Below, piece by piece: positions 42,781-48,486 of a stretch of DNA of 48,486 bases; position 1 is the first letter of the stretch, and each line of letters begins with the position of its first letter. The DNA comes from Betaproteobacteria bacterium (lineage in GTDB: Bacteria > Pseudomonadota > Gammaproteobacteria > Burkholderiales > SG8-39), in NCBI GenBank assembly GCA_947482825.1, contig CANKMT010000039.1, positions 1-48,486 on the forward strand. The letters run 5' to 3'. The position numbers and the translations under genes are program-made. The notes beneath the pieces are model-generated. The model was not told the origin of the DNA, made no database searches, and was given only the letters and a program-made list of their open reading frames with translations.

Positions 42781-42855
42781 AGTCTGACTTTATGTTTCAA
42801 GGTACCGCGCGAATATTGGCTCTCCGGTCAGTTGGTGCATCGCCATCGGTACATC

Positions 42856-44046
42856 TCAGGCGGCGAGCAGCCCCTTCCTCCGGCTCCAGCCGGTCACGGC
42901 GTCGATGCATTCCTTCAGCTGCCGGGGCTGCCCCAGGTAGTAGTGCGTGCCGCCGTGGATCTCGACGTATTCCTTGTCCTTGGTGCCGAGCGCCGCGCGT
43001 ACCGTGGGGTTGTGCGTCGCCGGCACGGCGTCGTCGGCCTGGTTGACGATCTGCAGCACCGGAATCGCGGTGATCTTCGCCGCGTTCTGCGCGCCCTTGC
43101 CGTTGGATTTGTCGTACGACCATTGCGAGAGCCACGAGCGCAGCGTCGTGAACCTCGCCAAGCCAACCGGCCCGACGTTGACCGTGCGCGGGTCGCCGAG
43201 GTAACACCAGTTGGGCTTGCGGCCATTGGGGTCGATTGAGGGATCGATCCAGCGCACGTCGCACATGGTGCGGTGGACGACGAATGCGCGCTCGATCTCG
43301 CCGTCGTTGCGATTCTTCAGCTTCTCCAGCGTCTCCATCGCCCAGTTCGTGATCCGGCGATTGCGCGCGACCTGCGCGGCGCGAAAGCGCACGACGAATT
43401 CTTTCGTGAACGGCGGCTTGTTCGGGCAGCTCGCGCTGTAGATGTCGAGTTCCGGATCGCGCTTGTCCGGATCCTGCTCGTCGGTGACCGAGGGATCGAG
43501 CCATTCGGTCATGAGTTCGGCGCGGGAGAGATGCGCCGCGATGAAGATCAGCCCGTCGGCGCGCGGCAGGCCGGCGGCCGTGAGGTCGTAGGGATCGCCC
43601 CCCGGCGTATGCGTGATGCTCGGCTGCTCGGACTGCGCCTCGTAGAACAGCGACAGCGACCCGCCGCCGGACCAACCGACCAGGATCACCTTCTTGTAGC
43701 CGAGCGTTTCCTTGGCGTGGCGGATGTACTGGCCAAGATCGTAGACGACCTTTTCTAGGATCAGCGGGCTGTCGTTCTTGGCATAGCGGCTGCCGGCACA
43801 GAGCACATGCATGCCGGCACTTGCGAGCGCGGTCGGCATCGGCAGCAACTGCAAGGTCGAAGCCGGATGCATGAAGAGGTAAAGCGTGTCCGAAGGCTTG
43901 CCGCGGGGACCGAGCCGCTGGCCCTCGAGGAAAGTCTTGCCGGTGCTGCCTGCGAACCCGTAGGTCTCGGTCATCTTCACCTGCTCGGCGAAGCTGACAA
44001 TGACCGGGATGCGGTCGAACGCTTCTGTCGGCGCGGCTTCAGCCAT
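42856..44046 (-). CDS. Alpha/beta hydrolase
   Basis: A 396-residue alpha/beta-hydrolase-fold enzyme. The nucleophile elbow is VGWSGGGSLSLFYEAQ (Ser in GWSGG, about residue 149), an acid residue lies in NQADDAVP, and the catalytic His is in IHGGTHYYLGQP near the end. LYLFMHPASTLQLLPMP near residue 55 is the oxyanion strand. It hydrolyses an ester or a C-C bond. Its start overlaps the VOC gene stop by 8 bases, placing it third in an LLM monooxygenase, VOC, hydrolase operon, so a late step of ring degradation is likely. Confidence 0.88.
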   Translation of the reverse strand: MAEAAPTEAFDRIPVIVSFAEQVKMTETYGFAGSTGKTFLEGQRLGPRGKPSDTLYLFMHPASTLQLLPMPTALASAGMHVLCAGSRYAKNDSPLILEKVVYDLGQYIRHAKETLGYKKVILVGWSGGGSLSLFYEAQSEQPSITHTPGGDPYDLTAAGLPRADGLIFIAAHLSRAELMTEWLDPSVTDEQDPDKRDPELDIYSASCPNKPPFTKEFVVRFRAAQVARNRRITNWAMETLEKLKNRNDGEIERAFVVHRTMCDVRWIDPSIDPNGRKPNWCYLGDPRTVNVGPVGLARFTTLRSWLSQWSYDKSNGKGAQNAAKITAIPVLQIVNQADDAVPATHNPTVRAALGTKDKEYVEIHGGTHYYLGQPRQLKECIDAVTGWSRRKGLLAA

Positions 44047-44701
44047 CGCGGCCGTGGCGCTTTTTCGCCTCGTGGATCATGTCGATCAGCGCCTTGGCCG
44101 GGTCGCGCCCTTCGCGCTTGGCCTTCTCCTTGGTGTCCACCCATAGCTTGAGGTCGGCGTAACCCTGCTGCGTGTGCCGGTTCCACTCCGGGTCCAGGGG
44201 CGTGGTCAGTTCGAGCCGGATGCCGTTCGGGTCGTGGAAGTAGATGCTCTCGATCAGGCCCTTGTGGTCGATGGGGCCGAGGACCTCGACGCCGTTCTGC
44301 TCGAGCCACGCCTTCCAGCGGCGGATCTCGGCGGGGTTCTCGGCCTGCATCGCGACGTGGTTGAAGGTGTCGTAGGCCGGGTGCGTGGACTTCGCCGCCG
44401 GCGGCAAGTCGGTGCACTCGAAGAAGGCGATCGTCGAACCGTCGGCCATGCGGAAGAAGATATGGAAATAGGGGAAGTTCTCGCCGGTCGAGGGCACGCG
44501 GTCGTCGAAGATCGTGCTCGCGAGTTCCATGCCGAGGATGCGCGTGTAGAAATCCGCCGTGGCCGCGACATCGTGCGTGACGTAGGCGAGGTGGTTGAGC
44601 ATGCGCGGCGTGAGGCCCTGCGCCATGGCGCCGCCCGCTGTCTTGCCAATGGTGCCGGGCCGCTTGGCGCTGGCGGGCCTGCTTTGCGCTGTGGTCGACA
44701 T
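44039..44701 (-). CDS. VOC-superfamily protein
   Basis: A 220-residue protein of the glyoxalase/bleomycin resistance/extradiol dioxygenase superfamily. NHLAYVTHDVAATADFYTRILGMELA is the first beta-alpha-beta unit with a metal His. His in TFNHVAMQAENPAEIRRW and Glu in SIYFHDPNGIRLELTTPL complete a metal site. It could be a lyase, isomerase or dioxygenase. A basic N-terminal stretch and a long C-terminal helix (DTKEKAKREGRDPAKALIDMIHEAKKR) are extra to the fold. It lies 11 bases after the LLM gene. Confidence 0.88.
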   Translation of the reverse strand: MSTTAQSRPASAKRPGTIGKTAGGAMAQGLTPRMLNHLAYVTHDVAATADFYTRILGMELASTIFDDRVPSTGENFPYFHIFFRMADGSTIAFFECTDLPPAAKSTHPAYDTFNHVAMQAENPAEIRRWKAWLEQNGVEVLGPIDHKGLIESIYFHDPNGIRLELTTPLDPEWNRHTQQGYADLKLWVDTKEKAKREGRDPAKALIDMIHEAKKRHGRDG

Positions 44702-44712
44702 GATTGCTCCTT

Positions 44713-45747
44713 TCAGGAAGCGAGCGCCGTGGCGCCTGCAAGCGCGGCCGCGGCCGGCATGACCTCTTTGGCGAACAAGGTCATCGAGCGCTCGACGAGG
44801 TCCGGGGTCTGGGCGCCAAAGTTGTGGATGGTCCCCACATTGCGGATTCCCATCTCGTGCAGCGCGGCGACTTTCCTGGCTACAGTCTCCACCGACCCGA
44901 ACAGGCAGATGCCGTTGGCCAGGATGTCATCGTATTCGTGCCGCTTGGCGTAGAGCCGCGTCGCCACGTAGAGGTCGTAGGCGGCCTTGCATTGCGCGCG
45001 CGCTTCCTCGTCGGTACGCGCGACATAGGTGTGCAGCACGAAGACATGGTCGTCGTCGTCCTTCGGCAGGCCCGCCTCGGCGCGGCCCTTGCGGTATTCG
45101 GCCAGCATGGCGCCGATGTCGGCGAAGTCCTTGCACGAGGCATAGGGCACCGTGAAGATGCGGTTCTTCTGCTTGCCGACGTGGTACGCCGCTTCGCGCG
45201 CGAGCACCGCGACATAGATCGGCGGCACCCGGCCGTTGTGCGGCAGCACGTTTAGCACGACTTTTTCGCTCTTCGAATACTGCCCCTGGTAGGTCAGGGT
45301 CTCGCCGGCCATCAGTCGTTTGACGATGTCGAGGTTCTCGTTGAAGCGGTCGCGCTTTTCCTTCGGCTCGTTGCCGTACCCGATGAATTCGTGCGCGAGG
45401 TAGCCCGAGCCCACGCCGAACACGAAGCGCCCGCCGCTCATCATGTCGAGCATCGAATAGGTCTCGGCGATCCGGCGGGGGTCGTGGAACGTGAGGATCG
45501 AGATCGCGGTGCCCAGGCGGATCTTCTTCGTGCGCTGCGCGAGCGCGGAGAGGAACACCGCCGGGTCCGGCACCACGCCGTACTCGTGGAAATGGTGCTC
45601 GGCGCAGTAGAACGTGTCGTAGCCCAGGCGCTCGGCGAGTTCGCACTGGCCCATGACCTGTTCATACAGCTGGGGGATGGTGCGCGGCAGGCGCGGATGG
45701 TGGTCGTTGACCGAGAACACCGAGTAGCGAAGGAGCGGTTTCGTCAT
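44713..45747 (-). CDS. LLM-class flavin-dependent monooxygenase
   Basis: A 344-residue bacterial-luciferase-like TIM-barrel flavoprotein. LGYDTFYCAEHHFHEYGVVPDPAVFLSALAQRTKKIRLGTA (in parts) and GRFVFGVGSGYLAHEFIGYGNEPKEKRDRF are the signature blocks. It uses reduced FMN and O2 to oxidise a substrate; a separate flavin reductase is needed and is not in the window. It is the first gene of a three-gene operon and is divergent from an IclR regulator. Confidence 0.92.
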   Translation of the reverse strand: MTKPLLRYSVFSVNDHHPRLPRTIPQLYEQVMGQCELAERLGYDTFYCAEHHFHEYGVVPDPAVFLSALAQRTKKIRLGTAISILTFHDPRRIAETYSMLDMMSGGRFVFGVGSGYLAHEFIGYGNEPKEKRDRFNENLDIVKRLMAGETLTYQGQYSKSEKVVLNVLPHNGRVPPIYVAVLAREAAYHVGKQKNRIFTVPYASCKDFADIGAMLAEYRKGRAEAGLPKDDDDHVFVLHTYVARTDEEARAQCKAAYDLYVATRLYAKRHEYDDILANGICLFGSVETVARKVAALHEMGIRNVGTIHNFGAQTPDLVERSMTLFAKEVMPAAAALAGATALAS

Positions 45748-45802
45748 GGGGAGCCTTCCAAACGTTGGGGCGTTGCATTACGATATGCGAGATGAATTCT
45801 AC

Positions 45803-45812
45803 ATTTCGAAAT
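45803..45812. promoter_or_regulatory. Palindrome between divergent LLM and IclR genes
   Basis: ATTTCGAAAT is a perfect 10-base palindrome in the 87-base gap between the divergent genes. It is a good candidate for the IclR-family binding site controlling both directions. Short palindromes do occur by chance. Confidence 0.45.
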
Positions 45813-45834
45813 CCTGACTGACAAGGGACGCGCG

Positions 45835-46611
45835 GTGGAGCGACAGGCCGGGGTGAATTCGCTGGAGACGGGTCTGCGCGTGGCGCGCGTGCTGGCCGAA
45901 AGCACCCAACCGCTGCCGCTCAAGGACCTTGCGGCGCTTGCGCAGATGTCGCCGGCCAAGGCCCACCGCTACCTCGTCAGCCTGATACGAGCGGGACTGG
46001 CGGAACAGGACCTCGAAACCGGGCGCTACCGCCTCGGTCCGCTGGCGCTCGAATTCGGCCTCGGCGCATTGCGCGGCCTCGACGTCCTGAGGCTGGGAGC
46101 CGAGGCAGTGGCCGAATTGCGCGCCGAAATCGACGAGACCGTCATGCTCTCGATCTGGGGCAACAAGGGGCCGGTCGTCGTGCGCTGGGAGGAATCGAGC
46201 CGGCCGGTGGCGACCAACGTGCGCGCCGGCTGGGTCATGCCGCTGGCCAACTCGGCCACCGGGCGGCTGTTTGCCGCCTTCCTGCCCGAGTCAATGACTG
46301 CGCCGCTGCTCAAGGAGGAATTCGCGCGCCTGCCCAAGCTGCGCGCCCGGTACCCTGCGCTGCTCAAGGAAATCCGCGCCGAAGGCCTGTCGCGCATCGA
46401 GAGCGAGTTGCAGCAGGGCGTCGGCGGCATTGCAGCGCCGGTGTTCGGCTTCGGGGGCACAATGACCGCGGCGCTGACCGCAGTGGGGATCAAGGGCGTG
46501 ATCGACGTCGGCCGGGGAAGCCGCACCGCAAAAGCCGTCGAACGGGCCGCACGGGAGCTCTCCGTAAGGCTAGGATTCGCAGGTTCAAAACCTAAAACGA
46601 GGAGACCATGA
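45835..46611 (+). CDS. IclR-family transcriptional regulator
   Basis: A 258-residue IclR regulator. The N-terminal winged helix is at about 5-65 (SLETGLRVARVLAESTQPLPLKDLAALAQMSPAKAHRYLVSL, in parts). The C-terminal effector domain follows, with SIWGNKGPVVVRWEESSRPV and GVGGIAAPVFGFGGTMTAALTAVG. The start is a GTG at 45835 (MERQAGVNSLETG). Its stop overlaps the Bug receptor start by four bases (ATGA). It probably controls both its own operon and the divergent LLM operon in response to a catabolic intermediate. Confidence 0.93.
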   Translation: MERQAGVNSLETGLRVARVLAESTQPLPLKDLAALAQMSPAKAHRYLVSLIRAGLAEQDLETGRYRLGPLALEFGLGALRGLDVLRLGAEAVAELRAEIDETVMLSIWGNKGPVVVRWEESSRPVATNVRAGWVMPLANSATGRLFAAFLPESMTAPLLKEEFARLPKLRARYPALLKEIRAEGLSRIESELQQGVGGIAAPVFGFGGTMTAALTAVGIKGVIDVGRGSRTAKAVERAARELSVRLGFAGSKPKTRRP

Positions 46612-47588
46612 AAATAACCAGCCCGCTGTCCATCGCAGTTGCGCTCGCAACCACCCTTGCCTTTGCCCAGGGCGCGCTCGCGCAGGCGCCCTACCCGTCC
46701 AAGCCGATCACCTGGGTCGTGGGCTTCCCGCCCGGCGGCGGCGCCGACGGCGTGGCGCGCATCGTGAGCGCAAAGCTCTCGCAGAACATCGGCCAGCCGA
46801 TCGTGGTCGAGAACCGCCCCGGCGCGAGCTCGATGATCGCCGCGCAGTACGTGGCCGCGGCTGCGCCCGACGGCTATACGGTGTTCGGCGCCGAGAACGG
46901 CGCGCTCGTCTACAACGCAGCCCTTTACAGCAAGCTCAACTACGACCCGGCGCGCGACTTCGCACCGGTCGCCAACCTCATCTCGGCGCCGTTGCTGCTC
47001 GTGGTGCATCCCTCGTTCCCGGCCAACGACCTCAAGGCGTTCATCGATACGGTGAAGAAGCAGCCCGGCAAGCTCAACTACGCCTCGCCCGGCAAGGGCA
47101 TCGCGCACCACCTCGCGATGGAAATGCTCAAGGCACGCGCGGGCATCGACATCGTGGACGTGAGCTTCAAGGGCATCGGCCCGGTGGTGCAGGACATGCT
47201 GGCCGGGCAGATGCAGGTCTCGGTGATCGACACCGTCGTGGTGACCCCGCATGTGAAGAGCGGCAAGTTGCGCGCGCTGGCGTCGTTCACGACCAAGCGC
47301 CTTGCGGTAACGCCCGACGTCCCCTCGATGGGCGAGCTCGGCTATCCGGACCTCGACTTCGCGCCGATCGTCGGGCTGGTCGTCCCCGGCAAGACGCCGC
47401 CGGAGATCGTCGCCAGGCTGAACGCAGAGGTCGTGCGCGCGATCCGTGACCCGGAAGTGTCTAAAAGGCTGACCGGCCTCGGCCTCGAGATCGTCGCGAA
47501 CACTCCGCAGCAGTTTGCCGCCTACCTCGATGCCGAAGGCAAGCGCATGTTGCCGTTCATCAAGGGGCTCAACATCCGCCTGGACTGA
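46608..47588 (+). CDS. Bug/TctC-family periplasmic receptor
   Basis: A 326-residue receptor of the TctC family. Residues 1-26 form a signal peptide (LAFAQGALAQ). YPSKPITWVVGFPPGGGADGVARIV and VENRPGASSMIAAQYVAAAAPDGYT are the ligand-binding loops. VSFKGIGPVVQDMLAGQMQVSVID is the central block. It is encoded directly after an IclR regulator and before an M20 amidohydrolase, suggesting capture of an amide or ester-linked acid. No TctAB permease genes are present. Confidence 0.94.
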   Translation: MKITSPLSIAVALATTLAFAQGALAQAPYPSKPITWVVGFPPGGGADGVARIVSAKLSQNIGQPIVVENRPGASSMIAAQYVAAAAPDGYTVFGAENGALVYNAALYSKLNYDPARDFAPVANLISAPLLLVVHPSFPANDLKAFIDTVKKQPGKLNYASPGKGIAHHLAMEMLKARAGIDIVDVSFKGIGPVVQDMLAGQMQVSVIDTVVVTPHVKSGKLRALASFTTKRLAVTPDVPSMGELGYPDLDFAPIVGLVVPGKTPPEIVARLNAEVVRAIRDPEVSKRLTGLGLEIVANTPQQFAAYLDAEGKRMLPFIKGLNIRLD

Positions 47589-47609
47589 ACACTCGCGAGG
47601 AAGAACACC

Positions 47610-48486
47610 ATGAACATGCGCTACAAGAGTTACTGCCAGGTCGCCGACCTCGAAGAATCGCGCGCGTTGCTGACCGAGATCCGCCACCAGATCCACCAGA
47701 ACCCGGAGTTGTCGCTGATGGAAGTGGCCACCGCCGCGCTGGTGGCCAAGCGGCTCGAGGAATGGGGCTACGAAGTCACGCGCGGGATCGGCGGCCACGG
47801 CGTAGTCGGCCGGCTCAAGGTCGGCGAGGGCAAGCGCAGCGTGAGCTTGCGCGCCGACATGGATGCGTTGCCGATCATGGAAGCGACGGGTGCAGCCCAT
47901 GCGAGCCGCAACCCCGGCGTCATGCACGCCTGCGGACATGACGGCCACACGACAATGCTGCTCGGTGCCGCGCGGCACCTGGCGAAAACCCGGCAATTCT
48001 CCGGGACGCTCAATTTAGTCTTCCAGCCGGCCGAGGAGGCAGGCCGCGACAGCGGCGCCAAGTCGATGATCGCCGACGGCCTGTTCGAGCGCTTTCCCTG
48101 CGACGCGATTTTCGGCATGCACAACTCCCCGGGGTATCCCGCCGGCACGTTCATGTTCGGCAGCGGCCCTTTCATGTCGGCTTCCGACCGGGTCAGGATC
48201 ACGATCAACGGCCGCGGCGGCCACGCTGCGCGCCCTCACCTGTCGGTCGACCCGATCCTGATCGCGGGCAGCCTGGTGATGGCGCTGCAATCGGTGGTCG
48301 CGCGCAATATCGACCCGACCCAGATCGCGATCGTCACCATCGGCATGCTGCAAGCGGGCATCGCGTCGAACGTCATTCCGGAGAGCGCGACGATGGGCCT
48401 ATCAGTGCGCTCGTTCACCCCCGAAGTACGCGACCGTTTGCAGCAGCGCATCACCGAACTTGTGACTTCGCACGTGCAGGGCTACG
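47610..48486 (+). CDS. M20-family amidohydrolase, 3' end outside window
   Basis: At least 292 residues of an M20D-type metallopeptidase or amidohydrolase (hippurate hydrolase/IAA-amino-acid hydrolase type). EIRHQIHQNPELSLMEVATAA is the N-terminal signature, with metal ligands in HACGHDGHTTMLLG (Cys/His), FQPAEEAG (Glu pair) and GMHNSPGYPAG (His). The dimerisation domain begins near residue 190 (RVRITINGRGGHAARPH). It cleaves N-acyl amino acids or similar amides. GAGGAAG precedes the ATG at 47610; MRYK two codons later is an alternative. The C-terminus is cut by the window end. Confidence 0.93.
   Translation, partial: MNMRYKSYCQVADLEESRALLTEIRHQIHQNPELSLMEVATAALVAKRLEEWGYEVTRGIGGHGVVGRLKVGEGKRSVSLRADMDALPIMEATGAAHASRNPGVMHACGHDGHTTMLLGAARHLAKTRQFSGTLNLVFQPAEEAGRDSGAKSMIADGLFERFPCDAIFGMHNSPGYPAGTFMFGSGPFMSASDRVRITINGRGGHAARPHLSVDPILIAGSLVMALQSVVARNIDPTQIAIVTIGMLQAGIASNVIPESATMGLSVRSFTPEVRDRLQQRITELVTSHVQGY

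Noticed and set aside
46026..47996. A 656-codon open frame antisense to the IclR, Bug and M20 genes
   Set aside because: It crosses three well-supported genes and shows no motif, so it is a shadow frame.

Overview
The window is high-GC DNA from a betaproteobacterium, most likely of the order Burkholderiales. The evidence is the prfB-lysS pair, the gene style, and two Bug/TctC-type periplasmic receptors of the kind that is greatly expanded in that group. No rRNA, tRNA or CRISPR array was seen. Most genes lie in tight catabolic or transport operons; one segment (about 38.3-41.9 kb) and a smaller one (about 21.4-23.0 kb) are accessory DNA with toxin-antitoxin genes and broken genes.

Layout. 0-5.8 kb: a truncated TPR protein, a HAD hydrolase, prfB (with its programmed +1 frameshift), lysS, a Pro/Gln-repeat glycine-zipper envelope protein and a LysR regulator. 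5.8-12.5 kb (minus strand): a compact run of a divergent NadC-like phosphoribosyltransferase, an OMP-decarboxylase-like enzyme, a HAD phosphatase, an aldehyde dehydrogenase, an amidohydrolase, a PncC/CinA-type amidase and a CobW-type GTPase. This looks like a nucleotide-linked pathway that I cannot assign to known chemistry, and it is the best candidate here for an undescribed system. 12.7-17.3 kb (plus strand, divergent): a molybdenum hydroxylase pair (IorA/IorB-like) followed without gaps by soxX, soxY, soxZ and soxA, with no soxB or soxCD. 17.4-21.4 kb: an AT-richer phosphoribosyltransferase, a class II aldolase-like protein, a Bug receptor, an NTF2-like protein and a luciferase-like oxidoreductase.

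21.4-23.0 kb: a small toxin-antitoxin cluster (DUF433, a CopG/Arc-type antitoxin, and an AbrB/MazE-type antitoxin with a VapC PIN toxin), with a 65-bp duplicated fragment of the antitoxin gene. 23.0-33.4 kb (minus): a long catabolic run of a 2OG-Fe(II) oxygenase, a TRAP transporter, a DUF1989 protein, a three-subunit molybdenum hydroxylase whose small subunit is fused to a CoxG domain, a small dimeric alpha/beta-barrel-like protein and a zeta-class GST. 33.5-38.2 kb: an SDR and a MarR regulator facing a complete Rieske dioxygenase system (beta, alpha, reductase, ferredoxin).

38.3-41.9 kb: a wrecked defence island. A 5'-truncated EamA gene abuts a 5'-truncated, nonsense-interrupted helicase fragment that resembles the C-terminus of the DISARM helicase DrmD. 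A HigB/HigA-like pair, fragments including what looks like the N-terminus of a DISARM methylase, an ImmA/IrrE fragment, and an intact class II Fic protein follow. 41.9-48.5 kb: an EamA transporter, then a second catabolic cluster (LLM flavin monooxygenase, VOC protein, alpha/beta hydrolase) divergent from an IclR regulator, a Bug receptor and an M20 amidohydrolase that runs off the end.

Taken together the cell appears to be a metabolically versatile heterotroph that takes up and degrades organic acids and (hetero)aromatic compounds, with some reduced-sulfur oxidation capacity. All function calls are from sequence reading only; no database search was run.
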